A stretch of DNA of 64,000 nucleotides, from assembly GCA_045866215.1 (NCBI GenBank), contig AP035880.1, positions 5,084,001-5,148,000 of the forward strand, given 5' to 3'. Below the pieces are notes generated by a model that had not been told where the DNA came from, ran no database searches, and was given only the letters and a program-made list of their open reading frames with translations. Both the position numbers and the translations under genes were made by a program. The stretch's first letter is position 1. The number at the start of each line of letters is the position of its first letter. This DNA is from Croceivirga sp009797885. Its GTDB lineage: Bacteria > Bacteroidota > Bacteroidia > Flavobacteriales > Flavobacteriaceae. Shown here in pieces: positions 51,739 to 60,619 of this stretch.

Positions 51739-52881
51739 ATGGAAGCAAATCAACTAATGGGACTTATGGTACTGGCACTGTACCTGCTCATCATTTTTGC
51801 TCCATTTTTACTCTTGACCATTCTGATGTTCAAAAAGAACAGGGAATTTCATGATAAGGTACTGATGGCCTGGCTGGCTGTGTCCATTACAAATTCCTTC
51901 ATAGAGTTTTTAAAGATAAGCGAGCCCCCAAGTTCCATCCCTTTTTTACTCGATTTGAACAAGGCGCTCCTGGTTTCAAACCTCTTCTTCTTCCATTGGT
52001 ATTTTAGCACTTTGCTTCGAGGCAAATATACATGGGATAGCAAGTTGACATGGACACTTTTACCATTTTTGGTTTGGGTGACCGCATGCCTCGGCAAATG
52101 GGCTACCCAGTGGTTATTCTTTGGTAATTACACGTACAATTCACTCGCATTGGAATACGAGCAATTTGCTGGGTGGTTGGAAGTGCCCGTAGTTTTAGGC
52201 CTGATATTGGTCGGCTTATGGATTTGGTCCAAGTTAAAGGAAATGGGGAAATCCGAGACCGGTAGTGTGCTTTTAAAAGAGGTTTGGAATTTAAAGAAGA
52301 CTTTTGTAACACTGATTATCATTTATTTTACTGTAGCCGGTTGGGAATATGGTCTCTCCAAAATCTTAAGCAACCAGGGGCTTCGTTTGATATGGATTAC
52401 GTTGCTTTTGTCACTTATTGTGGTGCTCTTGGTAGCCCTTGGTTTCTTTTTCTTCAAACAGAAGGGTATATTGAAAAAAAGAAAAAACTTCCCGAAGACC
52501 AGTGAGTTGATTGACCAATTGTTTCAAAAGGTGACAAAGTCGATGATGGACGACAAACCCTATTTGAATCCAGGTTTGACCATTTCAAAACTCGCGGTTT
52601 TGTTGGAAGAAACACCACAGAAGGTCTCTGAAACCATCAAGATAAAAACGGAACAAAGCTTTTACTCATTTATTAACAAACATAGGGTTGAGGAAGCCAA
52701 AAGATTATTGAAGGATACCAGCTATAGTTCTTACTCCATAGTTTCAATTGGTTTGGAATCAGGGTTTAATTCCAAAGCTACATTCAATAGGGTGTTTAAA
52801 AACGAAACCGGCATGACACCATCCCGTTACGGGGAACTTTTCAAAAGCGCCAAGGACATTCCTTCCAAATTCCCACACTGA
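51739..52881 (+). CDS. Membrane-anchored AraC family regulator
   Basis: A 380-aa protein with about seven N-terminal membrane helices (residues 8-250) and a C-terminal AraC double helix-turn-helix (about 275-370) showing LTISKLAVLLEETPQKVSETI and IVSIGLESGFNSKATFNRVF, then TGMTPSRYGEL. It has the same design as the protein at 23393. The ATG at 51739 is chosen over an upstream TTG. It is divergent from a serine hydrolase gene and may sense an envelope signal. Confidence 0.88.
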   Translation: MEANQLMGLMVLALYLLIIFAPFLLLTILMFKKNREFHDKVLMAWLAVSITNSFIEFLKISEPPSSIPFLLDLNKALLVSNLFFFHWYFSTLLRGKYTWDSKLTWTLLPFLVWVTACLGKWATQWLFFGNYTYNSLALEYEQFAGWLEVPVVLGLILVGLWIWSKLKEMGKSETGSVLLKEVWNLKKTFVTLIIIYFTVAGWEYGLSKILSNQGLRLIWITLLLSLIVVLLVALGFFFFKQKGILKKRKNFPKTSELIDQLFQKVTKSMMDDKPYLNPGLTISKLAVLLEETPQKVSETIKIKTEQSFYSFINKHRVEEAKRLLKDTSYSSYSIVSIGLESGFNSKATFNRVFKNETGMTPSRYGELFKSAKDIPSKFPH

Positions 52882-52985
52882 TTGATGGCATCCCTGGACC
52901 AGACCAATCTTAACAGGATTTCTTAGGAGCCCATTGCCGGATTCTCAAGATTTTGGCCTTCCCGGTGGAGAACTGTCCCATTGGA

Positions 52986-54056
52986 TCACTTCTTTTTGTC
53001 CAATACGTCAATGGCCTTGACGATAAGAGGGTCAATATTTGTCTTAATGTCCTCCGGTTGATTCAATAGCTTTATATCTGGTTGCACACCCCTACCCTCG
53101 TAATTCACTTTTTCGGACGAAAGATATCTTTGATGGGACAGGGTTGCATTCCAACCATTGGGTAGTTTAAAGCTGTACATGTCCGAGAAAATTCCTTGTG
53201 TACGGTCCCCAATAATCGTAACGTATGGCAACTCTTTCATCATTAAGGCGAAAACATCTGCCGCACTAGCCGTATGGTCACTTGTTAAGATGACCACGGG
53301 CTTTGTAAACTGTCTCTTTCCTTTCGGCTTTAAATATTTGGTTTTCAATTTCGTATAGGAATTTGTTCCTTTCTTGCGTTGGTGCTTATAATATCCTATT
53401 CTTTTCTTATCGGCAAACCTTCCGGAAATGATATGTGAGTTCCCGTCCATACCTCCCCCATTGGTCCTGATGTCAATGATTACTCCTTTTTTATCAGCAA
53501 AAGCCCTTACCGCATTATCCATAAAACGGCTTAGTTCACCAAGTCGAAAACCTTGCATTGCCGAGATCAAAAGATATCCATAGTCATCGGAAACGGCGTA
53601 TCGCAAAAGGTGGCCTTTGGCTATTTCGAATTCACCGAATCCGTTGTCGTTAAGGGTACTTTTCGTAGTCTCAAAAAGCTGATAAACATTGGGTTGCGCA
53701 TCTCTGGACATAGAAAAATTTGAGGAAAGGACACTGGGGGTTGCATCGTCACTCCTACGGATTATTTTTCCCTTTTTATGGTAGATTAGATTTACGTGGC
53801 CATCCTTAAGTTCCTTGAGCATTGCGTTACAAACTGTGAAAAGGCTGTCGTTCGAAGTATTCTTATTGATTAAAGGTCTATACTTTTCATGGATAGCTTG
53901 CCAGTCCACATTTTTGAGCTCGAAAAAAGCGTATCTCCCATCAAATTTACCCCAAAGCCTTTCAAAGTTTTTTATAGGGTCTTGAATCCTATAATCCTGC
54001 CCGGAAGAATAGTTCATAAGGGTTAATAAAATAACGCAAGCTGATAATCTTTTCAT
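52986..54056 (-). CDS. S41 family (Tricorn-like) secreted peptidase
   Basis: A 356-aa protein with a signal peptide (residues 1-18, ending YSSGQ). The core is a Tricorn-type S41 domain. The catalytic His is in LKDGHVNLIY and the nucleophile Ser is in TSDHTASAADVFALMM. The motif GVIIDIRTNGGGMDG is typical of the family. No PDZ domain is obvious. The ATG at 54056 is chosen because it opens the signal peptide. The enzyme probably cuts peptides in the periplasm. Confidence 0.88.
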   Translation of the reverse strand: MKRLSACVILLTLMNYSSGQDYRIQDPIKNFERLWGKFDGRYAFFELKNVDWQAIHEKYRPLINKNTSNDSLFTVCNAMLKELKDGHVNLIYHKKGKIIRRSDDATPSVLSSNFSMSRDAQPNVYQLFETTKSTLNDNGFGEFEIAKGHLLRYAVSDDYGYLLISAMQGFRLGELSRFMDNAVRAFADKKGVIIDIRTNGGGMDGNSHIISGRFADKKRIGYYKHQRKKGTNSYTKLKTKYLKPKGKRQFTKPVVILTSDHTASAADVFALMMKELPYVTIIGDRTQGIFSDMYSFKLPNGWNATLSHQRYLSSEKVNYEGRGVQPDIKLLNQPEDIKTNIDPLIVKAIDVLDKKK

Positions 54057-54181
54057 GACATGATTAGTATTGCATAAATAATTTAACTGAAACGAAGATG
54101 TCCTCAAATCTTTGTTGAGCTACAATTGGTTGATTGCCACCACTCGTAAAAACTGTCAAAATCTTACATGGTATAGCTGAC

Positions 54182-54979
54182 TTAGGATTGAGCTATTTGA
54201 GCAGGTGTCAAAATAGGATATCTTTTCATCAAAAAAATGCCGTAAATCAAGCATGGTGATACGAGAATGACAATGGCTATTGCATTTTCAGCCGATACGG
54301 ATTGGGTTGTTTCCCCTGTGACCGGAATGCCCATCGAGTCCAATTTTGCGACAAAATCAACAATGGCATGAAGAATTATCAAGGGATAAATTCTTTTCGT
54401 GATCAACAGTAAAAACCCAAACATCACTCCAATAAATAGCGCAAAACACACTTGGGACAATTCACCATAAATCCCTTTATCAAACTTTATGAAGTGGATT
54501 ATTCCAAAAAGAAGGGCACTTAGAAATACAGAAAGCCTTAACCTTTTTCTTGTAGTGCCAAAAAACCGAATGAAGTGGGACTGTAAAAACCCCCGAATAC
54601 TTAATTCCTCGGCAAAACCAATCGATATGGCGTAAATCGCCAACAAAAGGAGGTTAACCAAAAGGTTATCGGTCGGTAAGTCATCCATTAGGAATACATT
54701 GAGCAACACCAGATAGACCAATGGAAAAATAAGGAGAAATCCCTTCTCCAACTCTTTGTTGGCCAAACCTGCAAGGGTTTCAAGATTGTTCTTGCCAATC
54801 AAGTAAAATGAAAAAACAATCAAAATAACATTGGCTGCAATCCCCAGTAGCATATGGGCGCTATAATTTCCGATGCCTCTTTTTACCAACTGAAGGGCTG
54901 CGTATTCCCTGGTCAAAAGGATTGTTACGAGAATTGCCATAAATACTGACAATTGAGTCCAAAAAACCGATCTTGACAT
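54182..54979 (-). CDS. CPBP family intramembrane glutamic endopeptidase
   Basis: A 265-aa membrane protein with about seven hydrophobic segments. The conserved motifs are FAEELSIRGFLQ (EExxxR) near residue 122, ALLFGIIHFIKF (FxxxH) and LHAIVDFVAK (HxxxD). Members range from Rce1-type proteases to bacteriocin immunity proteins. It is 125 nt upstream of the S41 peptidase gene on the same strand; both may act on the same peptides. Confidence 0.88.
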   Translation of the reverse strand: MSRSVFWTQLSVFMAILVTILLTREYAALQLVKRGIGNYSAHMLLGIAANVILIVFSFYLIGKNNLETLAGLANKELEKGFLLIFPLVYLVLLNVFLMDDLPTDNLLVNLLLLAIYAISIGFAEELSIRGFLQSHFIRFFGTTRKRLRLSVFLSALLFGIIHFIKFDKGIYGELSQVCFALFIGVMFGFLLLITKRIYPLIILHAIVDFVAKLDSMGIPVTGETTQSVSAENAIAIVILVSPCLIYGIFLMKRYPILTPAQIAQS

Positions 54980-55008
54980 TGACTGACTTTTAAGGGTTCA
55001 ACTCCAAA

Positions 55009-56079
55009 CTAATCACAATCAATTCGCTGTTTGCTTCCAGGAATGACCCTTCTGTAGAACAACGGCCCGGAAAACTCACTTCCATTATAGGCCTGACCAA
55101 TGGTAAACTCTTCCACCATACATTTTCCGCTGTCATGGGCGGTGTAGGCATAAAATCGAATTTCCCTGACCCTTGAAGTTTTTCCGTAGGCTGTGGCATA
55201 GAAAGATTCCCAATCCGTATTGAATTTTACCTTTTGTACCTTTCCATCCCATCCGTTATCCTTAAATATTTTTTGCATGATCTTGACCACCTCGCTGGCT
55301 AGCGCCGGGTCTTTTCTTCCTTCGTCAAGACCTGCAAAACTCTTGCCTGTTGACAACATACCGTTGCCATCTTTGACCAGGGTAAACTCACCTACGGCCA
55401 AGGGCCTTATGATATATTCCTCCAGCACATCCGGAACGTATTCAATTCGAATTTTGTGCTCACCAGCCGGTAACTTTTCAAGTTCTTGTAACCAATAGCG
55501 TGAAACCGGTTCATCTTCAGGTTTGGGGGCCAACCAGACCTGGCGTGTGGTGTGGTGCAACGATTCTTCCGTAAAACTTACGTTTTGGATCGACCAACTT
55601 GACAATTCATCGTTGATATACAGACGGTAAGTGGCACCGGCCGACCTATACATGGCATCGCCACGGCTGACCCACACCTTCTTTTTGTTCGTGAGCAGTT
55701 GTAGCCCTTCCCTTCGGTCTTCATCCCTGGTCACACTACCATAGAGGGTATCATTCGGTATGGAGCATATCAAGTACATGCGCCCGTAAATGTGGTCCGA
55801 AGCGTTGAGCCTTCCCTTTATTTTTGAGGGGTCTTCATTCTTAAAGGGAATCTTTTCATTGGAAAAGACAATCTTTCCAATGTTTGCGCGGTGCATTTCG
55901 CTTGTGATTTCCTGTTGCGGTAGATTTTCCTTGTTCCAGTTTAAGGCAATATAGTTGACCCCATCTTTTTGAAATTGATGGGTTCTTTTGCCCCTATGAA
56001 AACGTTGGCCATAAAAATTGCTTGAAACAAGTAAAATTGCGATTAGAAACAGTCTTTGCATCATTTGGGTTATCTTCAT
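55009..56079 (-). CDS. Secreted protein of unknown function
   Basis: A 356-aa protein with a signal peptide (residues 1-24, ending SNFYGQ). The mature part is mixed alpha/beta with no clear catalytic motif. Distinct stretches include LICSIPNDTLYGSVTRDEDRR, then KKVWVSRGDAMYRSAGATYR and a C-terminal end in GPLFYRRVIPGSKQR. I do not recognise it. It lies 29 nt upstream of the CPBP-family gene on the same strand, so it may share its transcript. The start could be one of two later ATG codons within the signal peptide. Confidence 0.7.
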   Translation of the reverse strand: MKITQMMQRLFLIAILLVSSNFYGQRFHRGKRTHQFQKDGVNYIALNWNKENLPQQEITSEMHRANIGKIVFSNEKIPFKNEDPSKIKGRLNASDHIYGRMYLICSIPNDTLYGSVTRDEDRREGLQLLTNKKKVWVSRGDAMYRSAGATYRLYINDELSSWSIQNVSFTEESLHHTTRQVWLAPKPEDEPVSRYWLQELEKLPAGEHKIRIEYVPDVLEEYIIRPLAVGEFTLVKDGNGMLSTGKSFAGLDEGRKDPALASEVVKIMQKIFKDNGWDGKVQKVKFNTDWESFYATAYGKTSRVREIRFYAYTAHDSGKCMVEEFTIGQAYNGSEFSGPLFYRRVIPGSKQRIDCD

Positions 56080-56119
56080 TTTTTAGTTTGATTTAATCTA
56101 GTGTAAAGTCGTATTGCTT

Positions 56120-56299
56120 TTAGTAGCTCTTGTATTCCCTATCCAAAGCATTTGAGGCAGTTATGTCTTTTTGAAAATCTTTAGTATCCACTATCAGGAA
56201 AGCAAATGCAATCAGCGTATTGAGGTTATCGGTATTTTCATCCTTGCCCAATGAAAACAGGGTTGAAAGGGCTAACGACAATAAGAGTATTCTTTCCAT
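56120..56299 (-). CDS. Small hypothetical protein (59 aa)
   Basis: An ATG at 56299 opens a 59-codon frame ending in TAA at 56120. The protein begins MERILLLSLALSTLFS, like a signal peptide or single membrane anchor, and continues with DNLNTLIAFAFLIVDTKDFQ and a charged tail ending DREYKSY. It lies between the start of the secreted protein gene at 56079 and the AraC gene at 56448, on the same strand as both. It may be a small secreted peptide or a leader. It is not a known family to me. Confidence 0.45.
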   Translation of the reverse strand: MERILLLSLALSTLFSLGKDENTDNLNTLIAFAFLIVDTKDFQKDITASNALDREYKSY

Positions 56300-56447
56300 T
56301 GATTTATATGAAATGTAAAGTTGACGACAAAGCTAGATTGGGGCATTCGTATGCTTTCGTCAAAAAATGAATATTTGAATTTCATCCACTGCAATGGCCA
56401 AATCAACTTTGATCATTCGACTGGGAAATGCGTAAAAAAAAATGGAC

Positions 56448-57368
56448 TTAGCTATCCGTCCGAAAATCGGAGGGACAATGACCGTATCTTTTTTTAAACA
56501 CCTTGCCAAACACCGAAATGTCACCATATCCCAAAAAGTCGGCTATTTCACCTATGGAAAACTGTCCTTTCTCCAGATAGCTTTTGGCCCTGGACATTTT
56601 TAAGCTATTGATATACTGATGTGGTGTTTGACCAAACACATTTTTAAAAGAAGAATACAGGTGGAATCTGGAAAGTGCCGAAACCTGGCTAAGTTCAGTA
56701 AAAGAAATGTCCTTTTCGAGATTATCATTGATATACTCATTGACAATCAATAACCGTTTTAAGGTTTCCATTTTTGTGGAGGATTTCTTAGCTTCAATGC
56801 GGGAAGCCAGATCGTATCCTTTCTTTTGATCTGCGTATAGGGCCTTCAGGACCTCTATACAGTGCTCATCCGCACATTTTAGTGCGTGTTTTTTGTGGTT
56901 GCTGAGTGCGTAAATCGCTTCCAGCAATCTCCCGGACCTGTAGTTTTCCGCTCTGAAAGCCTGTTCAATAAAATAAGGTTTTTCACGGTCGCGCTTTTGG
57001 GGGTCGTCGAGCAACTTTGTGGAGGAAGCTTTGGTATAATGACTGAACTGTTCTTGAAAAGTATCCGAAACCACCATGCTCAGGACATCAATATAATCCA
57101 ATTTATGGTTTATAAACTCCCAATCCACCCCGGGATTTAGAACAATGAACTTTTCAGCCCCCATTTTAAAGCTTTTGTTGCCCACGACAAATTCACCTGA
57201 CCCCTGTTTAAAATGAACAATGGTTAAGTTGCTGTTATTGAACCGGTAGTACGGAAGTTTCGTGCAAAAACGCATCATATAGCATTGATCTTTTTCAAAG
57301 ACCGGAGGAGTTGCACTTCTACGTCCAGAAAAATGGTCATAGTAATGGTCTAGATATTCTGCTATCAC
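56448..57368 (-). CDS. AraC family transcriptional regulator
   Basis: A 306-aa regulator very similar in layout to the one at 41268. The N-terminal sensor region has MRFCTKLPYYRFNNSNLTI and FIVLNPGVDWEFINHK. The C-terminal double helix-turn-helix (about residues 215-305) shows ISFTELSQVSALSRFHLYSSF, HQYINSLKMSRAKSYL and IGEIADFLGYGDISVFGKVF, then YGHCPSDF. It lies upstream of the small protein, the secreted protein, the CPBP protein and the S41 peptidase on the same strand and probably controls some of them. Confidence 0.88.
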   Translation of the reverse strand: MIAEYLDHYYDHFSGRRSATPPVFEKDQCYMMRFCTKLPYYRFNNSNLTIVHFKQGSGEFVVGNKSFKMGAEKFIVLNPGVDWEFINHKLDYIDVLSMVVSDTFQEQFSHYTKASSTKLLDDPQKRDREKPYFIEQAFRAENYRSGRLLEAIYALSNHKKHALKCADEHCIEVLKALYADQKKGYDLASRIEAKKSSTKMETLKRLLIVNEYINDNLEKDISFTELSQVSALSRFHLYSSFKNVFGQTPHQYINSLKMSRAKSYLEKGQFSIGEIADFLGYGDISVFGKVFKKRYGHCPSDFRTDS

Positions 57369-57811
57369 AGCTTTTGTGTTATTGAAATTTTCGGCTTGTG
57401 TTATAGTGATTCAATCCCAAACCAACCCTTCAAAAACACTCTGGGCCCAATGGTCCGTATTGTCATCGTTTGGATATTGAAGCTAATGGTGCAAATATGA
57501 AGGAGGATGATTCGACACAAGTCCCACTTTTTTATTAGTGGGACTCCATTCCATAAAAAACTGTAAAAAGACTTCCATACCGATCCAATCGGTGATGGGA
57601 ATCCATTCATTACCAACCAAGCAGGCCGACCGAATTTTGTATTTAATGAATGGACTGCTACAGTGTTCTTGCCATACCTTTTAACCTACGCTATATTCAG
57701 AAAATAAGGTGTCGACGGGACGTAGTACAAACATTGATTTACAGTAAAAAAGTAGTAATTTTAGTACTGTACCTGTATACATTGGTCACTGATAATTTAA
57801 GTCAAAATGCC
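57369..57811. other. Divergent intergenic region, no gene seen
   Basis: About 440 bases between an AraC gene (minus) and an S41 peptidase gene (plus). It holds a small inverted repeat ACCGAT/ATCGGT at 57579-57593. A 71-codon minus-strand frame at 57401-57616 has no protein-like features. Promoters for both flanking genes must lie here but are not clear. Confidence 0.5.
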
Positions 57812-58777
57812 ATGAACTTTATTAAGCCCCTTTTCCTTATCATCCTTATGGTATTTGTTTCCTGCAGTTCCAATGAGGATGACGATTCCCAAGCCAATAT
57901 TGGAGTTGTCAATTTTCTCAATGAGGTGGTGAATATTATGGAAGTGAATTCTATCAATAGAAACACAATTGATTGGAGCAACTTCAGAAATCAAGTTTTG
58001 GAAAAAGGCTCGACAGTTCAGCGTATTGATCAAACAGATGATGCCTTACGCCTCGCTTTGGTGCTGCTAGGCGATAACCATAGCTCCATAAGAAAACAAA
58101 ATGGTACGTTCGTTACTGGGTCGAATGCAAATTGTCCACCGTCATCGCTCGAAACGGTTGCTATACCCGACAATATTGGTTATATACAAGTACGTTCTTT
58201 TGGGGGAGCCGATCCGGAAGCCGTGGTCGCCTTTGCAGAAAACATTCAAGAAGACATTAAAACACAGGACAATCAAGGTATAACGGGTTGGATCGTTGAT
58301 TTAAGAAATAACACAGGGGGCAACATGTGGCCGATGCTCGCAGGAATTGGCCCTATTCTCGGTGAAGGGACCGTTGGTTATTTCATCGGACCGGACAATT
58401 CTCGTCAGGTGTGGTCCTTTTCAGGTGGTGCGGCTATTCTTAGCTCCCGTCCATTAGCTAGGGTTTTAGATAATTATGAACTGCTCAATCCAAACCCAAA
58501 AGTAGCCGTGCTGTTAAACAAAGCTGTGGCGAGTTCTGGAGAAGCCATAGCAATTTCCTTTATTGGCCGGGAAAATACCATGAGTTTTGGAAGTGAAACC
58601 TGTGGATTATCCACTGCAAATTTAGCATTTACCCTTAGCAATGGGTGGATTTTGGCGCTTACCACCTCTTACATGGCAGATCGCAACCAAAACGTATTTG
58701 GCGTACCAATTACTCCCGACACGCCAGCAACAAATAGGACAATTGTCCAAGATGCAATCAGTTATCTGAACAATTAA
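57812..58777 (+). CDS. S41 family peptidase lipoprotein
   Basis: A 321-aa lipoprotein (lipobox VFVSC near residue 19). The S41 core shows the His-containing LVLLGDNHSSIRKQNG, the family motif GWIVDLRNNTGGNMWPMLAG and the nucleophile Ser in LLNKAVASSGEAIAISF, followed by GRENTMSFGSETCG. No PDZ domain is visible. The ATG at 57812 is chosen because it begins the signal peptide. It is transcribed away from the AraC gene at 56448. A second S41 enzyme lies at 52986. Confidence 0.88.
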   Translation: MNFIKPLFLIILMVFVSCSSNEDDDSQANIGVVNFLNEVVNIMEVNSINRNTIDWSNFRNQVLEKGSTVQRIDQTDDALRLALVLLGDNHSSIRKQNGTFVTGSNANCPPSSLETVAIPDNIGYIQVRSFGGADPEAVVAFAENIQEDIKTQDNQGITGWIVDLRNNTGGNMWPMLAGIGPILGEGTVGYFIGPDNSRQVWSFSGGAAILSSRPLARVLDNYELLNPNPKVAVLLNKAVASSGEAIAISFIGRENTMSFGSETCGLSTANLAFTLSNGWILALTTSYMADRNQNVFGVPITPDTPATNRTIVQDAISYLNN

Positions 58778-58983
58778 AACCAGCTTCAGTGGCTATAAAT
58801 GGCGCCGTTCTCGCCTACCCCTTGGCTAAGCTCACAACGGGCCTCTGAAAATCCTAACGGATTTTCAGCCAAGTTTCCCCTTCGGTCCCACCGAAACTCC
58901 TGTCTTCTAAAAAAGGCCAAAAAACAGGGTGTTTTCTGAATTTCAAAAGGACATACTTTTGTGGCGGCCCAGTGCAATCCATC

Positions 58984-59016
58984 AAAAAACCGCCTCCAAG
59001 ATTTTCCTGGGGCGGT
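58984..59016 (-). terminator. Rho-independent terminator of the gene at 59042
   Basis: On the minus strand ACCGCC pairs with GGCGGT and is followed by a run of six T, 26 nt after the stop of the lipoprotein gene. The stretch from 58778 to 58983 has no gene seen. Confidence 0.75.
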
Positions 59017-59041
59017 CTAAACCTGCAATAATTAGGTCATC

Positions 59042-59674
59042 CTAATTGCCATCGCTGTAGGGCAATGACGACTGGTGGGCCACTATCCTCAACTTCCCGG
59101 ATTTGTCCTTGACATAAGCGAAAGTGTATTCCACTTTGGTCACATTGCCGTCCGTTGCCGTAAAAAAGTAATTCCCCATTGCCACAGCCATTCTACAACT
59201 GTTGTTGATGATACCCGTATTGTCAAAAGTGACCTTGGTGTAAGGTCTTATCGCGAATCCCTTGTCCTCAGGATAGGCATCGTTGCCAGCAACAAAATAG
59301 GAAAGTGCCGCATCAAAACTCGACCTGAACTGGTCTTCTGACGCCAGTGTGGGCTTGAACAGTACACTACTCAAATCATATCCGTACATATTTTGGATGA
59401 AGTCAGCGGCTTCTTTTGAATAATCCCCATTATCGGTAAAAACCTTACCAATTCTGACGATGCCTGCGCCCCATTGTTTTTGGGCCTCCACTACCTCACG
59501 TTCGGTAATACATTCGTCCGAATACAATAGTGAGGCCTCATTGTTGGGATTTGATGTCCCGGTATTTGTCGCGTCATTGGTTGACGGGGTATTCTGGTTT
59601 GGGTTGCACGATAACAGTGCAAAAGCACCCATTACCATTATAAAAGTTGAAATTGTCTTTATTCTAGTTTTCAT
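59042..59674 (-). CDS. Small lipoprotein, NTF2-like fold suspected
   Basis: A 210-aa lipoprotein (lipobox ALLSC near residue 23), followed by a low-complexity N/T/S-rich linker (about 25-50). The core contains ITEREVVEAQKQWGAGIVRIG, FDAALSYFVAGNDAYPEDKG and KVEYTFAYVKDKSGKLRIVAHQSS, a pattern close to the SnoaL/NTF2-like (CaMKII-association-type) fold. Such proteins bind small ligands. It lies 17 nt after the DUF2490 gene on the same strand, so the pair is co-transcribed. Confidence 0.75.
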   Translation of the reverse strand: MKTRIKTISTFIMVMGAFALLSCNPNQNTPSTNDATNTGTSNPNNEASLLYSDECITEREVVEAQKQWGAGIVRIGKVFTDNGDYSKEAADFIQNMYGYDLSSVLFKPTLASEDQFRSSFDAALSYFVAGNDAYPEDKGFAIRPYTKVTFDNTGIINNSCRMAVAMGNYFFTATDGNVTKVEYTFAYVKDKSGKLRIVAHQSSLPYSDGN

Positions 59675-59691
59675 GATTACTTATTTTTTGT

Positions 59692-60387
59692 CTAAAAAGT
59701 GTGATGCATACTAAATTGTAACTGTCCTTTTTCCCAATTGACCGTGGTCTGTTTCATCCACCCCAACTGGAACCGTATCTTGTCACTGACCGCATATCCC
59801 AACCCGAGATAGGTCCGGTTCCGGTCAAAAAACTGTACGGTGCGGTCATTGCCGATTTCCCGTTCGCCATTGATAAACAGTTCGTTGTAAAAAGCAAAAT
59901 AAGGTGTACCCTTGTCCAGGGTGGTGCCTTCAAAAGGCACATTCGCAAAGATGTTATAGCGAAAACGTGTCCGAAAGTCCTGGCCCTCCACCCACCGCTG
60001 CTCATATCGAAACCGGTGCGTTAACAAAACGCGTTTCAAAATGGTATTGGAAAACAGTGCCTCTTGATACATACGGTTTTCCAATACGGGGTTATCAATT
60101 TCGGTACCGAACTGTCCCGTGGAGATATTGGCATACCCCAAGGTGAACATAACGTTACCATCATTGGGCCGAAAAGTCAGTCCAGATCGCAGCAACAATT
60201 GCTCCCGATCTCCCAGACCGCGCCAGTCCCTGTATTGGAAATCCCCCTGTATGCCCCAGTTGGATTCCTTGAAGGGTGAGTTGTAAAAATACATGTACCA
60301 AGCACCCAACTGGTCTTCATCAGGGCCTTGGGCAAAACTTACCAGTGTGAAGAACATACCGGTAAAAAGTGAACTTACTTTTTTCAT
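59692..60387 (-). CDS. DUF2490 outer-membrane protein
   Basis: A 231-aa protein with a signal peptide (residues 1-19, ending VSFAQ). The DUF2490 signature is visible, including LGAWYMYFYNSPFKESNWG near residue 27, GDREQLLLRSGLTFRPNDG and a final strand ending in LQFSMHHTF. This family forms small outer-membrane barrels of unknown cargo. The gene precedes the small lipoprotein gene on the same strand. Confidence 0.88.
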   Translation of the reverse strand: MKKVSSLFTGMFFTLVSFAQGPDEDQLGAWYMYFYNSPFKESNWGIQGDFQYRDWRGLGDREQLLLRSGLTFRPNDGNVMFTLGYANISTGQFGTEIDNPVLENRMYQEALFSNTILKRVLLTHRFRYEQRWVEGQDFRTRFRYNIFANVPFEGTTLDKGTPYFAFYNELFINGEREIGNDRTVQFFDRNRTYLGLGYAVSDKIRFQLGWMKQTTVNWEKGQLQFSMHHTF

Positions 60388-60619
60388 AGTTGTTTTCGAT
60401 TATTCGTACCTCCGTGAATCCGTTGGGAATTGCGGCGTAATCAGGTCTCTTTTGGAACAGACTTCTTCACAGCCAAATTCCTTGGATATGGCCTTCTTAG
60501 GGTAAGGTTTACCCAGGCCTCCTAAACAGCGATTCCAATCTAACCGAAACGTTAGGTGAAACCCCATTTAGTGTTGCGATTGATGGCATTATTGGCCGAT
60601 TACAATCGCTGATTTGATT

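Noticed and set aside
57401..57616. 71-codon minus-strand frame in the divergent region before the S41 gene
   Set aside because: It has no recognisable features and lies in a region that must hold two promoters.
8700..58777. Mobile element with its own integrase or transposase
   Set aside because: No integrase, transposase, relaxase or phage structural gene was found in the accessory region, so only passive att-like repeats can be claimed.
58778..59041. Possible repeat element after the S41 lipoprotein gene
   Set aside because: The stretch has several inverted words, but no second copy was seen in the window and a clear terminator explains its right end.
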